DNA of 64,000 nt from Halomonas denitrificans (GTDB lineage: Bacteria; Pseudomonadota; Gammaproteobacteria; Xanthomonadales; Wenzhouxiangellaceae). Below are positions 1 to 8,172 of the stretch, one piece after another. A model generated the notes under the pieces. The model was not told the origin of the DNA. It did not search any database and was given only the letters and a program-made list of their open reading frames with translations. The stretch lies in the NCBI GenBank assembly GCA_019800895.1, contig JAHVKF010000003.1, positions 248,001-312,000 of the forward strand, written 5' to 3'. Numbering within the stretch: position 1 is the stretch's first letter; the number at the start of each line of letters is the position of its first letter. A program made the position numbers and the translations under genes.

Positions 1-57
1 CAGCGCATTGCTGCCCCGACCGGACAGCATCACCACCAGTCGCCGGGGCTCCATCAT
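1..57 (-). CDS. purN: Phosphoribosylglycinamide formyltransferase, N-terminal fragment cut by window edge
   Basis: Only the first 19 codons lie in the window. The encoded N-terminus carries VVMLSGRGSNAL, matching the folate/GAR transformylase signature at the PurN N-terminus (typical form LISGxGSNLQ). PurN transfers a formyl group to GAR in purine synthesis. The gene begins 7 nt after the purM stop on the same strand, the usual purM-purN order. Two consecutive ATG codons (57 and 54) are possible starts. The call rests on this short motif plus context. Confidence 0.75.
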   Translation of the reverse strand, partial: MMEPRRLVVMLSGRGSNAL

Positions 58-64
58 GCGGGCA

Positions 65-1114
65 TCACGCCTCGACGTAGCGCACGCGCTCGCCGTCGCC
101 TGCGTCGATGACCCGGCCGATCACGCCGAGCGGGTCTGCGCCGCGCCGCTCGAGTGCTTCGATCACGGCCGCGGCATCGGCTTCGCGCACGATCAGGACG
201 AAGCCGACGCCGAGGTTGAACGTGCGTCGCATCTCGGCCGTCTCGATGCGACCGACCTCGGCCAGCCAGCCGAAGAGGTCGGGTTCGGCCCAGCACGAGG
301 CGTCGAGCTCGATGCCCAGCGACTCGGGGATCACCCGCACGATGTTTTCCGTGAGGCCGCCGCCGGTGATATGCGCCATGCCTCGTACCGCGTGGTCGGC
401 GGTCAGCGCCAGCGCGTCGCGGACGTAGATCCGCGTCGGCGCCAGCAGCGCCTCGGCACGCTCGCGTTCGGCCTCGACGCCCCCGGCGCGCTCCAGCACC
501 TTGCGAATCAGCGAGTAGCCGTTGCTGTGCGGGCCCGAACTCGGCAGGCCGATGATCGCGTCGCCGGCCCGGATCGTCGAGCCGTCGATCATCCGATCGC
601 GTTCGACCGCTCCGACCGAAAACCCGGCCAGGTCGTACTCGCCGGGCGGATACATGCCGGGCATCTCGGCGGTTTCCCCGCCGATCAACGCGCAACCGGC
701 CTGTTCGCAGCCGCGTGCGATGCCGGCCACGACGTCGGCCGCGGCGTCGACCTCGAGCTTGCCGCAGGCGAAGTAGTCGAGAAAGAACAGCGGTTCGGCG
801 CCGGTGACGAGGATGTCGTTGACGCACATCGCGACCAGGTCGACGCCGATCGTGTCGTGGCGGTTCAGCGCACGGGCCAGCATCAGCTTGGTACCGACAC
901 CGTCGGTGCCGGAGACGAGCACCGGATCCCGATAGCGATCGCCCAGCGCGAACAAGCCGCCGAAGCCGCCGAGGCCGCCCAGCACTTCGGGGCGCATCGT
1001 GCGCTTGACCAGGGGCTTGATGCGGTCGACGAGCGCATTGCCCGCGTCGATATCGACCCCCGCGTCGCGGTAGCTGAGGCGAGGGTCCGAAGGAGGGGGC
1101 GGCGGCTTGCTCAT
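65..1114 (-). CDS. purM: Phosphoribosylformylglycinamidine cyclo-ligase
   Basis: AIR synthetase of de novo purine synthesis: it closes the imidazole ring of FGAM using ATP. The 349-residue product has the family hallmarks: YRDAGVDI near the N-terminus, the nucleotide-loop sequence [20 protein letters not shown] and GPHSNGYSL. Length is normal for a bacterial PurM. The ATG at 1114 gives the standard MSK start; the open frame extends upstream without homology. It is followed closely by purN on the same strand and is divergent from the DUF2066 gene. Confidence 0.97.
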   Translation of the reverse strand: MSKPPPPPSDPRLSYRDAGVDIDAGNALVDRIKPLVKRTMRPEVLGGLGGFGGLFALGDRYRDPVLVSGTDGVGTKLMLARALNRHDTIGVDLVAMCVNDILVTGAEPLFFLDYFACGKLEVDAAADVVAGIARGCEQAGCALIGGETAEMPGMYPPGEYDLAGFSVGAVERDRMIDGSTIRAGDAIIGLPSSGPHSNGYSLIRKVLERAGGVEAERERAEALLAPTRIYVRDALALTADHAVRGMAHITGGGLTENIVRVIPESLGIELDASCWAEPDLFGWLAEVGRIETAEMRRTFNLGVGFVLIVREADAAAVIEALERRGADPLGVIGRVIDAGDGERVRYVEA

Positions 1115-1195
1115 GGTCGATTCCGGGCGTCGGCAGGCGTGCCGCGCATTGTGCCTCAGCGGCCGCTGCGACGCACGGTCGCGGGGGGCGCGCTG

Positions 1196-1204
1196 TGCTA
1201 TCGT
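1196..1204 (+). promoter_or_regulatory. Extended -10 promoter element for the DUF2066 gene
   Basis: TGC-TATCGT is an extended -10 (TGn plus hexamer) whose predicted start, near 1210-1212, lies only about 4 nt before the ATG at 1215. No good -35 was seen, as is common with extended -10 promoters. The mRNA would be nearly leaderless. Confidence 0.35.
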
Positions 1205-1214
1205 TCCGCGCATC

Positions 1215-2315
1215 ATGCGCCTCTCGACTCTCCCGCTCCTGCTGCTGGCCGCCGTGCTGCTCCAGGCCGTTCCTGTCCGGGCGCAGCCGACCGATGCCAC
1301 GCTCTACACCGGCGAGGTGCCGGTGGCGTCCGATGAAGCGGGAACGCCCCTATCGCGAGCCCTGAACCAGGTGCTGGTCCGGGTCACGGGACGGGTTGGC
1401 GAGGACCTGGTCGCCGAGCTGGGCCTGGACGATTCCCGGGCGCAGTCGCTGACCCTGGCCACGCAGTTTCGCGATATCGAAGTGCCGGCGCCTCCCGTGA
1501 CTTCGGCCCGCGTCCGGGACGCGGGGCGGCCGGCGGCAAGTGATCGCGCGACGAGGGCGGAAACGGTCATCGAGCGGCACCTGCGCGTGGAGTTCGATCC
1601 GATTTCGATCGATCGCGTCCTCGATGAGGCCTCGCTGCCGCGCTGGGGCCGGGAGCGGCCGGAAATGCTGCTGTGGATCGCCGGCGACGACAAGGACGGT
1701 GCGGCGTATCTCGACCCCGATCCGATCCTGCGCCACGCGCTGGAACGGGCAGAGTTCCGCTACGGACTGCCGCTGACCCGACCGATTCTCGACGCGCGCG
1801 ATCGCATCGAGGTCACGCCGTCGGACATTCGCGGCGGCTTCAGCGGCGCGGCCGACGCGGCCCGGGCCCGCTACGGGGCCGACGGCGTGGTGTTGCTCGA
1901 CCTGCGCCGCAACGAGGGCTACTGGACGGGCCGCTGGGTCTGGCGCCTGGGCGGCGAGGAACAGTCGTTCTCGCGCTCGGGTGCGTCGCCGGCCGAAGTG
2001 GTCGACCTCGGCCTGGCCCGGATCGCCGGTGCACTGGCCGCGCGCTTCGCGGTGCGGCCCGATACGCCCGATCGGCGGCGCGTGGTCGTATCCGGGCTCG
2101 CCCGGCCCGTCCACTACGCAGAGGTTCGCCGCTTCCTGGCGAGCCTGACCGGCGTCGAGGGCCTGCGCGTGCTGGCTGCCGAAGGGGATACGCTGACCTT
2201 CGAGCTGGTCTCTCGCGCCGACGGCCTGCAGCAGCGCATCGAGTTGTCCGGCCTGCTGCGCTTCGTGCGCCACGATATCGGCAGCCGGACGCTGTACTAC
2301 GCGCTGGCGCTGTGA
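1215..2315 (+). CDS. DUF2066 domain-containing exported protein
   Basis: The 366-residue product starts with a signal peptide (positively charged start, leucine-rich core, cleavage near VRAQ at residues 21-24). The body matches the DUF2066 family, which in gammaproteobacteria is usually encoded between purM and hda, as here. The early GEVPVxS and [12 protein letters not shown] segments are typical. Its function is unknown; the export signal suggests the periplasm. The ATG at 1215 was chosen because it opens directly onto the signal peptide; a longer frame to 1107 overlaps the purM start region. Confidence 0.85.
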   Translation: MRLSTLPLLLLAAVLLQAVPVRAQPTDATLYTGEVPVASDEAGTPLSRALNQVLVRVTGRVGEDLVAELGLDDSRAQSLTLATQFRDIEVPAPPVTSARVRDAGRPAASDRATRAETVIERHLRVEFDPISIDRVLDEASLPRWGRERPEMLLWIAGDDKDGAAYLDPDPILRHALERAEFRYGLPLTRPILDARDRIEVTPSDIRGGFSGAADAARARYGADGVVLLDLRRNEGYWTGRWVWRLGGEEQSFSRSGASPAEVVDLGLARIAGALAARFAVRPDTPDRRRVVVSGLARPVHYAEVRRFLASLTGVEGLRVLAAEGDTLTFELVSRADGLQQRIELSGLLRFVRHDIGSRTLYYALAL

Positions 2316-2338
2316 CCGCGCGCACGCACGGCGGGTCG

Positions 2339-2923
2339 ATGCTGCGGCAGCTTCCGAACGTGCTGACCGGGCTGCGCCTCGTCCTGGTGCCTCCGATCCT
2401 GTGGCTCCTGGTGCTCGGAGACTATGCCTGGGCGCTGGGCCTGGCAGTCGTCGCCGGGGTCAGCGACTGGCTCGACGGTGCACTGGCTCGCCGGTTCGGG
2501 TGGCAGACCCGGCTCGGTGGCATTCTCGACCCGCTGGCCGACAAATTGCTGCTGGTCGGCACCTACGTGGTGCTCGGCGCCCTCGGCCACCTGCCGGCCT
2601 GGCTGGTCGCGCTGGTGGTGCTGCGCGACGTGGTCATCGTGGCCGGCGCAGCGGTCTATCACTTCCGCTTCGAGGCGGTCCAGCCGGAGCCGACGCGATT
2701 GTCCAAGATCAATACGGTGGCGCAGTTGCTGCTGATGATGGTCACGCTGGTCGAGCTGGCCGGGCTACCGGTCAAGGATCCGATCCTGGTCGGCCTGATC
2801 GCCGCCGTCGGCCTACTGGTGGTCGCGACCCTGTTCCAGTACGTCGGCATCTGGAGCGCTCGTGCCGCGCGGATCGCGCGCGAGCGGGAGTCCTCCGACG
2901 GCGACGGGCGTCGCTCGCGATGA
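2339..2923 (+). CDS. CDP-alcohol phosphatidyltransferase (PgsA-like)
   Basis: Integral membrane enzyme that transfers a phosphatidyl group from CDP-diacylglycerol to an alcohol, probably glycerol-3-phosphate. The 194-residue protein contains the complete motif D-x2-DG-x2-AR-x8-G-x3-D-x3-D (from SDWLDGALARR to DPLADK, residues about 43-66). Several hydrophobic helices follow. Substrate cannot be fixed from sequence: this purM-hda copy is often a second PgsA-like paralogue. The start is ATG 2339; the stop overlaps the hda start (ATGA). Confidence 0.88.
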   Translation: MLRQLPNVLTGLRLVLVPPILWLLVLGDYAWALGLAVVAGVSDWLDGALARRFGWQTRLGGILDPLADKLLLVGTYVVLGALGHLPAWLVALVVLRDVVIVAGAAVYHFRFEAVQPEPTRLSKINTVAQLLLMMVTLVELAGLPVKDPILVGLIAAVGLLVVATLFQYVGIWSARAARIARERESSDGDGRRSR

Positions 2924-3612
2924 CGGTGCCGCAGCTGCCGCTGGCGCTGGCGCCTCCGCGCCGGCCCCGATTCTCGAATTTCGTTGCCGGCGACAACGCC
3001 CTGGTCGTTCGCACGCTTCGCGACGGCCTCGAGCCCGGCCAGTGGGTGCGGGTCTCCGGGCCGCCGGATTCGGGTCGAACGCACCTCGCCCTGGCCACCG
3101 TTGCCGACCTGTCGAAGCGCGGTCTCCGGGTCGCCTTCGTGCCGGCGCGTTCACCGACCGCAGCGAGCCTGCTCGACGCCGCCGACGCCGCGTCGATCGA
3201 CTGGGTGATCGTCGATGACTACGATGCGCTGGCCGGGTCGGCCGAAGGCGAACGGGCGTTGTTCAACGCGCTGAATCGCTGGCGATCGGCGCGGACAGGG
3301 GTGGTGCTGACCGGCGGCGATCGTTCGGGCATCGACCTGCCGGACCTGCGGTCGAGGCTGGGGCAGGCCGTCCACCTGGTGCTGCGGCCGCTCGACGACC
3401 GGGGCCTGGAGGCGCTCCTGCGGCAGTTGCTGGAAGACTACTCGGTGGTTGCCGGGCGGGGGCTGGTCGATTACCTGCTCCGCCACGGACCGCGCGGCGT
3501 CGGTCGACTGACGCGGCTGGTCGAAGCGATGAGCCAGCGAGCACTCGCCGAGCGACGGGTCCTTTCGATTCCACTGGCCAGGGAGTGTCTCGACCGCACC
3601 CGCGAAGGATGA
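2920..3612 (+). CDS. hda: DnaA regulatory inactivator Hda
   Basis: AAA+ DnaA-homologue that with the DNA-loaded sliding clamp stimulates ATP hydrolysis by DnaA and limits re-initiation. The 230-residue product has an N-terminal clamp-binding type motif (QLPLAL at residues 5-10), a modified Walker A (GPPDSGRTHLA, about 47-57) and a Walker B (WVIVDDYDAL). The degenerate P-loop is normal for Hda. It overlaps the upstream gene by ATGA, suggesting translational coupling. Confidence 0.93.
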   Translation: MTVPQLPLALAPPRRPRFSNFVAGDNALVVRTLRDGLEPGQWVRVSGPPDSGRTHLALATVADLSKRGLRVAFVPARSPTAASLLDAADAASIDWVIVDDYDALAGSAEGERALFNALNRWRSARTGVVLTGGDRSGIDLPDLRSRLGQAVHLVLRPLDDRGLEALLRQLLEDYSVVAGRGLVDYLLRHGPRGVGRLTRLVEAMSQRALAERRVLSIPLARECLDRTREG

Positions 3613-3628
3613 TCAGGGCCACCCGTTC

Positions 3629-3696
3629 GTGGGAGTGAGCTTGCGAGCGAACCGGTGGGCGGCCACCGGGCTGTGGAAAGGAGCTCGCGAGCGAAG
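3629..3696 (+). repeat. Pair of REP-like repeats
   Basis: Two related copies, 3629-3652 and 3673-3696, share the core GAGCTnGCGAGCGAA preceded by GTGG(G/A)A. Each can form a small hairpin (GCTCGCGAGC in the second copy). They resemble the bacterial REP family with GAGCTTGCTCGC cores. They sit just downstream of hda. Confidence 0.6.
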
Positions 3697-3715
3697 CCAG
3701 GCATCTTGCAGCGGC

Positions 3716-3802
3716 GTAGCCCGGGCTGGGCCGTAGGCCGCACCCGGGGAATTCGGGTTGATGCTTCAAAGCCCCGGGTGCGCTGCGCTTACCCGGGCTG
3801 CC
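3716..3802. repeat. Intergenic inverted repeat with CCCGGG arms
   Basis: The left arm (GTAGCCCGGG to GCACCCGGGG, 3716-3749) is mirrored by the right arm (GCCCCGGGTGC to ACCCGGGCTGCC, 3771-3802). The 87-nt unit would fold into a long interrupted hairpin. It looks like a dispersed intergenic element rather than a terminator, having no T-run. Confidence 0.6.
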
Positions 3803-3830
3803 GAACGGCTTCAGGGTCACGCGACCAGCG

Positions 3831-3862
3831 ACCAGGGACCAGGGGCTGGTGCCTCGGACTTC
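3831..3862 (+). repeat. GGGACCAGGGGCT dispersed repeat, copy 1
   Basis: The string GGGACCAGGGGCT followed by GGTGCC and a TCGGAC-like segment recurs at 29860-29895, where an extra AGGGACTA heptad is present. The unit is built on a degenerate 7-bp period (GACCAGG). Nothing coding is seen here. Confidence 0.45.
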
Positions 3863-3906
3863 CGTTTTCCTCTGCGTCTCCGCGTCTCAGCGAGAGACCG
3901 CTTTTC
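3863..3906 (-). repeat. Interspersed 'AGCGGTCTCTCGC' repeat, copy 1
   Basis: Read on the minus strand this is AAAGCGGTCTCTCGCTGAGA followed by CGCGGAGACGCAGAG. It matches 62294-62328 at about 29 of 35 positions and, more partially, 54322-54342. All three copies are intergenic, so this is a short dispersed repeat family. Confidence 0.6.
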
Positions 3907-3956
3907 GGTATTCGTCCGTGCAGCGCGCCGCGCGTCGCGCCGGGTTCGGCAAGGCA

Positions 3957-3990
3957 CGAAAAACCCCGCGCGGCGGGGCCGCGCGGGGTT
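3957..3990 (-). terminator. Intrinsic terminator of the 4016-5728 lipoprotein gene
   Basis: On the minus strand a 10-bp stem AACCCCGCGC / GCGCGGGGTT encloses a 9-nt loop (3972-3980) and is followed by a T5 tract (complement of 3959-3963). It lies 26 nt past the stop codon. Confidence 0.85.
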
Positions 3991-4015
3991 GCATTCGGGT
4001 GGCGATGCCCGGTAA

Positions 4016-5728
4016 TCAGTTCTCGAAGCGCGCCTCGAACACGAAGTCGATGCCAGCTTCGCTCAGGCCCATCTTGCCGGAGACCTGGTCGTAGTACTCG
4101 GCCATCCGCTCGTACTGTGCGCGCTGGGCTTCGAGCATCTGCACCGCCTGCGGATCCGCTCCTTCGGCCTGGACGCCCTGGGTCGCGAAGTCCATCAGGT
4201 CGACCAGGATGTCGAAGTCCATCCGGCCGGCCAGCACGAAGCCGTCGGCGGCGTCTTCATCGAGACCGTCGACCAGGGCGTCGATCTGGTCTTCGCCGAT
4301 CGCCATGCCGATGGCGCTCTTGCTCATCGCCATCCAGGCTTCCAGTCCGGTGCCCTGGAGCTGCGGAATCGCCTCCATCGGAACCTTCTGCGGCTCGCCG
4401 CCCGGTTCGAGGCTGAGCTCGGCGACCTGCGGCGAGAACATCTGCGCCATGCCGACCAGCAGCTGCGGGTCCTTCATGAAGAACGACAGCGTGCCGCCGC
4501 CGGTGGGCAGGCCGCCTTCGCCCATCTCCAGCCGGTTCGCTTCCAGGAACAGGCCCTTGACGTTGGTGACGACCGGCGGAATCGGACGGTTCAGCATGTC
4601 CTGCATCTGCGGCGCCTGCTTGGCGATCGCCGAGAACGCGGCACAGCCGGGCGGGTTCTCGACCCAGCCGTTGACCAGCCCGCGGGCGAATTCACGCGCG
4701 GCGATCAGATCGATGGCGAGGCCGAAGTTCATCAGGCCGTTGAGTTCGCGATCGATCGAGATCGGAGCGCGGGCGATCGGCGCGAGACCTTCGCCGAGGG
4801 CGCGAGAGGTTTCCTGGCGCATCAGGAAATCGGCCTGTTCATCGTCCAGGCGGGTGTAGCCGGTGACGAGGCGCGGCATCGCGGCGGTCAGGGCCTGGAA
4901 CTCGGCGGGGCAGGCCGGATCGTTGCGGAACGTTTCCAGGGCGCCGTCGACATCGATCGCCGCGAGCACGGGGTCGGGGCCGATCACGCGGGCCAGCAGG
5001 CGCTGCCAGTCGATGTAGCCGCTGCCGTGGGGGGTGAAGCCCAGGGATGCATTGAAGTCGTCCAGGGATCCGGCGTCGATCGGGTCGATCGGCGCGGTCG
5101 CGCCGACCAGCCGGCTGAGTACCGCGGGCTGGTCCGGGACGAGACCGACCGTGACCAGGTCGTCGCTGATGTGCACCGCAAGACCGATCGGCATCCCGTC
5201 CTCGGTCGCCCAGATGATCGATTCGCCGTCGACGTCGCGCCGTGTCAGTTCCTCTCCCAGCTGGGCTTCGACGGACGCGAGCTTCGCGCGGAAGGCCTCC
5301 GAATCGGCCAGCTCCATGTGCAGCACCGGGAACACGGAGATGCCGTGCAGCGCATACATCGGATTGACGTGCAGGCCGGCGGCTTCCCAGCCCTCGCGGG
5401 TCGACAGGCTCATGAACTCGTTGATCAGCGCGCGCGCCTCCGCGGGGACATCCTCGTCCTCGGCCAGCGCGTTCATCATGGCCTGGTTGCTCTCGGCCGA
5501 CGCGTCGTTGATCGCCCACATGGAATCGACCAGCGCCTCGGGCGAGCGCTCGAGATTGGCGAACAGGTAGGGCGTGTCGGCGTCGATGCGATCGAAGAAG
5601 CTCGGGGCAGACGCGCCGGAGCGTGCCGACGGCGACGCGCCGTTGTGCGACGCCTCCGGTGCCTGGTCATCGCCGCAGCCGACCAGGAGCAGGGCGGCGG
5701 ACAGGGAAAGGCAAAGCAGGGATCTCAT
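4016..5728 (-). CDS. Large predicted lipoprotein of unknown function
   Basis: The 570-residue product begins with a lipoprotein signal: MRSLLCLSLSAALLLVGC, with the lipobox cysteine at residue 18. A low-complexity Ser/Ala/Gly linker follows (about 28-45). The remainder has no domain I recognise; it is acidic, with alternating helical stretches and repeated 'LDE/FD' segments. It should be membrane-anchored after processing. The start at 5728 is set by the signal peptide; an upstream open frame runs through rnpB on the opposite strand and is spurious. It is monocistronic, with its own terminator and an operator-like palindrome upstream. Confidence 0.8.
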   Translation of the reverse strand: MRSLLCLSLSAALLLVGCGDDQAPEASHNGASPSARSGASAPSFFDRIDADTPYLFANLERSPEALVDSMWAINDASAESNQAMMNALAEDEDVPAEARALINEFMSLSTREGWEAAGLHVNPMYALHGISVFPVLHMELADSEAFRAKLASVEAQLGEELTRRDVDGESIIWATEDGMPIGLAVHISDDLVTVGLVPDQPAVLSRLVGATAPIDPIDAGSLDDFNASLGFTPHGSGYIDWQRLLARVIGPDPVLAAIDVDGALETFRNDPACPAEFQALTAAMPRLVTGYTRLDDEQADFLMRQETSRALGEGLAPIARAPISIDRELNGLMNFGLAIDLIAAREFARGLVNGWVENPPGCAAFSAIAKQAPQMQDMLNRPIPPVVTNVKGLFLEANRLEMGEGGLPTGGGTLSFFMKDPQLLVGMAQMFSPQVAELSLEPGGEPQKVPMEAIPQLQGTGLEAWMAMSKSAIGMAIGEDQIDALVDGLDEDAADGFVLAGRMDFDILVDLMDFATQGVQAEGADPQAVQMLEAQRAQYERMAEYYDQVSGKMGLSEAGIDFVFEARFEN

Positions 5729-5837
5729 CTGATTGGGCTCCGTTTTGGGTTCGGTTCGATTCGGGTCGATCGGCCGTGAACGCACGGCGTCATTCGCGGA
5801 ATGGTAAGCGAGAACGCGAGTCCACTCCGGCATACAT

Positions 5838-5866
5838 AGTGTTATACAACAGTAACACACTGTCAA
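5838..5866 (-). promoter_or_regulatory. Operator-like inverted repeat with a TTGACA box upstream of the lipoprotein gene
   Basis: GTGTTA (5839-5844) and TAACAC (5853-5858) form a perfect inverted repeat with an 8-nt spacer. On the minus strand it lies immediately downstream of TTGACA (5861-5866) and includes TATAAC (5841-5846). The 14-nt gap between the hexamers is shorter than ideal, so the exact -10 is uncertain. The palindrome inside the promoter suggests control by a dimeric repressor such as a GntR- or TetR-type protein; the regulator is not encoded next door. Confidence 0.5.
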
Positions 5867-5914
5867 GTCCCTTGCGCCCGAACAGACCGCCTCCCGATCG
5901 GTCATAATCGGCTC

Positions 5915-6267
5915 GGAGCCGGCCAGACAGTCGCTGTTTCCCTTGTGGAAGCGGAGGAAAGTCCGGGCTTCGCAGGGCAGGGTGCCAGGTAACGCCTGGG
6001 GGGCGTGAGCCCACGGAAAGTGCCACAGAAAACAGACCGCCAGCGGCTTTCGGGCTGCCGGTAAGGGTGAAAAGGTGCGGTAAGAGCGCACCGCGTCGCG
6101 GGTAACCGTCGGCGGCACGGTAAACCCCACTCGAAGCAAGGCCAAATAGGGATGCGACGGCGCGGCCCGCGCTGCATCCGGGTAGGCTGCTCGAGGCGGC
6201 TGGTGACAGCCGTCCCAGAGGAATGACTGTCCACGACAGAACCCGGCTTATCGGCCGGCTCCGCCCC
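5915..6267 (+). ncRNA. rnpB: RNase P RNA, bacterial class A
   Basis: Catalytic RNA that matures tRNA 5' ends. The sequence holds the universal landmarks in order: CCAGACAGTCGC, GAGGAAAGTCCGGGCT, AGGGTGCCAGGTAACGCCTG, GGTAAGGGTGAAAAGGTGCG, GGTAAGAGCGCACCG, AGCAAGGCCAAATAGGG and GACAGAACCCGGCTTATCGG. Helix P1 is a perfect 10-bp pairing of 5915-5924 with 6253-6262, which sets the ends. A T5 run follows at 6268. A -10-like CATAAT is at 5903-5908. About 353 nt, a normal length. Confidence 0.98.
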
Positions 6268-6407
6268 TTTTTCCCACCCCTCGCCCGCATCGGGCGAGGT
6301 CGGTGTGATGAACCTCACATTTTCAAGTCCGCTGTATCTCCGTACAGTGCCTGCTGAACGATCCCCAGGACCCCGCTCAAAGCCCTGATTTACCGGGGCA
6401 AACCGGC

Positions 6408-6436
6408 TTGACAGGGTTGACCGCAAGGACTATTGT
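6408..6436 (+). promoter_or_regulatory. dcw cluster promoter (Pmra)
   Basis: TTGACA (6408-6413), a 17-nt spacer and TATTGT (6431-6436) form a near-consensus sigma70 promoter about 50 nt before the mraZ ATG. The MraZ boxes begin at the last base of the -10, so bound MraZ would block initiation. Confidence 0.8.
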
Positions 6437-6470
6437 GGCGCCTAGTGGGAAATTGTGGGATTCAGTGGAG
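6436..6470 (+). promoter_or_regulatory. MraZ operator: four 10-bp-phased TGGNN boxes
   Basis: Boxes TGGCG (6436), TGGGA (6446), TGGGA (6456) and TGGAG (6466) are spaced exactly 10 bp apart. MraZ is known to bind TGGGN repeats separated by 5 nt upstream of its own gene, usually three. The two middle boxes are perfect; the outer two are variants. The array covers the predicted start site of Pmra, which fits autorepression of the whole cluster. Confidence 0.75.
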
Positions 6471-6484
6471 TCATAGGACCAGAG

Positions 6485-6937
6485 ATGTTTTTCGGCGAGA
6501 CCGCAATCAACCTCGATTCGAAGGGCCGCATGGCGCTCCCCACGCGCTATCGGGCGGCCGTCGAGGAGGCGTGCGCCAATCGGCTGGTCCTGACCTACTC
6601 GGCGTTCGATGCCGGGTGCCTCTGGCTCTACCCCGAACCCGAATGGGAGCGGGTCCGCGACCAGGTGATGGCGCTGACCACGTTCAACCCCAGCCACCGC
6701 AGCCTGCAGCGTCGACTGGTCGGTTCGGCCACGCCGCTGGAGCCCGACGGCAGTGCGCGGTTGCTGATGCCGCAGACGCTGCGGCAGGTCGCGGGCCTGG
6801 AGAAGAAGGTCGTGCTCATGGGCATGGGCGCGCGCTTCGAGATCTGGAACGAGAACGTGCTCAGCCAGCGGCGCGCCGAGGAGGAGCGGTCGATGCAGGA
6901 ACAGGCCTCGACCGAAATGGCCCAACTGGTTCTCTGA
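6485..6937 (+). CDS. mraZ: Transcriptional regulator MraZ
   Basis: DNA-binding protein with two AbrB-like repeats; it represses the dcw operon. The 150-residue product has both family signatures: LDSKGRMALPTRYR near the N-terminus and the degenerate second copy (LEPDGSARLLMPQTLRQ). The ATG at 6485 opens on MFFGETAINLD, the family start. A GTG at 6455 is in frame but lies within the operator and was rejected. It is the first gene of the cluster and ends 3 nt before rsmH. Confidence 0.96.
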   Translation: MFFGETAINLDSKGRMALPTRYRAAVEEACANRLVLTYSAFDAGCLWLYPEPEWERVRDQVMALTTFNPSHRSLQRRLVGSATPLEPDGSARLLMPQTLRQVAGLEKKVVLMGMGARFEIWNENVLSQRRAEEERSMQEQASTEMAQLVL

Positions 6938-6940
6938 CGC

Positions 6941-7906
6941 GTGACTCATGTCCCGGTACTTCTGGAGGCGGCGGTGGACGCGCTGAACGTGATGGAAAAC
7001 GGCACCTACGTCGACGCGACCTTCGGCCGCGGCGGACACAGCGGCCGGATCCTCGAGCAGCTCGGTCCCGGCGGACGTCTGGTGGCGATCGACCTCGATC
7101 CCGAGGCGCTGGCCGCCGGACGTCAACGGTTCTCCGACGATCAACGCGTGCGCTTCGTCCAGTCCAGCTTCGGCGATCTCGACCGGATCGCGGCCGAGCT
7201 GGACCTCGACGGTCGTGTCGACGGCCTGCTGATGGATCTCGGCGTTTCCTCGCCCCAGATCGACGATGCCGCGCGCGGCTTCAGCTTTCGCGAGGACGGC
7301 CCGTTGGACATGCGGATGAATCCCGACGCGGGCCCCTCGGCCGCCGAGTGGCTGGCCGGGGTCGACGAGGACGAACTGGTCCGGGTCCTGTTCGACTACG
7401 GCGAGGAGCGGCATTCGCGACGGATCGCCCGCGCCATCGTCGGGGCGAGGCAGGAGACCCCCATTGTCGGAACGGTGCAGCTGGCCGAGATCATCCGGTC
7501 GGCCGTGCCGGCCGGTGCGGCCGCCCGCGACCGGATCGACCCGGCCACGCGCAGCTTCCAGGCCATCCGCATCGTGGTCAATGGCGAGCTGGATGCGATC
7601 GAGCGCGCGCTCGACGCGGCCATCGACCTGTTGGCCGACGGCGGCCGCCTCGTGGTGATCAGTTTCCATTCGCTGGAGGACCGGATCGTCAAACGATTCA
7701 TCCGGCAGCACGCCCGCCCGCCTGCGGCCAGCCGCCGCATGCCGGCGGCGCCGTCGTTCCGGCCGCGTCTCCGCGAAGTCGGCAAGCTGGTCCGGCCCGA
7801 CGAAGACGAACAACGATGCAATCCTCGCGCTCGCTCCGCGCGAATGCGGGTCGCCGAGCGTACGTCGCGCGTGGGCTCGGGCGAAACGCCGGGGGGCGGT
7901 CGATGA
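6941..7906 (+). CDS. rsmH: 16S rRNA (cytosine-1402-N4)-methyltransferase
   Basis: SAM-dependent enzyme that methylates N4 of C1402 in 16S rRNA. The 321-residue protein shows the start THVPVLL, the SAM-binding YVDATFGRGGHS (about residues 22-33), DGLLMDLGVSSPQ and VISFHSLEDRIVK. The start is GTG at 6941, which gives the conserved N-terminus; no ATG fits. Its stop overlaps ftsL by ATGA. Confidence 0.97.
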   Translation: MTHVPVLLEAAVDALNVMENGTYVDATFGRGGHSGRILEQLGPGGRLVAIDLDPEALAAGRQRFSDDQRVRFVQSSFGDLDRIAAELDLDGRVDGLLMDLGVSSPQIDDAARGFSFREDGPLDMRMNPDAGPSAAEWLAGVDEDELVRVLFDYGEERHSRRIARAIVGARQETPIVGTVQLAEIIRSAVPAGAAARDRIDPATRSFQAIRIVVNGELDAIERALDAAIDLLADGGRLVVISFHSLEDRIVKRFIRQHARPPAASRRMPAAPSFRPRLREVGKLVRPDEDEQRCNPRARSARMRVAERTSRVGSGETPGGGR

Positions 7907-8172
7907 ATCGCTGGGCGATCCTGGTCCTGTTGCTGGTCGCGGTGATCGTGAGCGCCGTCGCGCTGGTCGGCGCGCGGCACGAGGCGCGGCAGCTGTTCAT
8001 CGAGCTCGAGGCCGCTGCCGGCGACCATGATGCCGAGCGCGTCGAATGGTCGAGGCTGCAGCTGGAGCTGGCTTTCCTCGGCGAGTCCAGCCGGATCGAG
8101 AGCCAGGCCCGGGAGCAATTGCAGATGCGGGCTCCGTCCCGCGTCGGCCTTCTGGTGCGCGGCGATGGCTGA
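7903..8172 (+). CDS. ftsL: Cell division protein FtsL
   Basis: Small bitopic divisome protein that forms a complex with FtsQ and FtsB and helps activate FtsWI. The 89-residue product has a short cytoplasmic start, one transmembrane helix (about residues 4-23) and a periplasmic segment rich in E/R/L heptads consistent with a coiled coil. Position between rsmH and ftsI confirms identity, since FtsL diverges strongly in sequence. It overlaps both neighbours. Confidence 0.9.
   Translation: MNRWAILVLLLVAVIVSAVALVGARHEARQLFIELEAAAGDHDAERVEWSRLQLELAFLGESSRIESQAREQLQMRAPSRVGLLVRGDG

Noticed and set aside
5902-6426. Minus-strand frames across rnpB
   Set aside because: They lie on RNase P RNA, which is certain from its conserved core and P1 pairing.
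6455-6484. GTG start for mraZ ten codons upstream
   Set aside because: The codon lies within the MraZ operator boxes and there is no ribosome-binding site; the family N-terminus begins at 6485.
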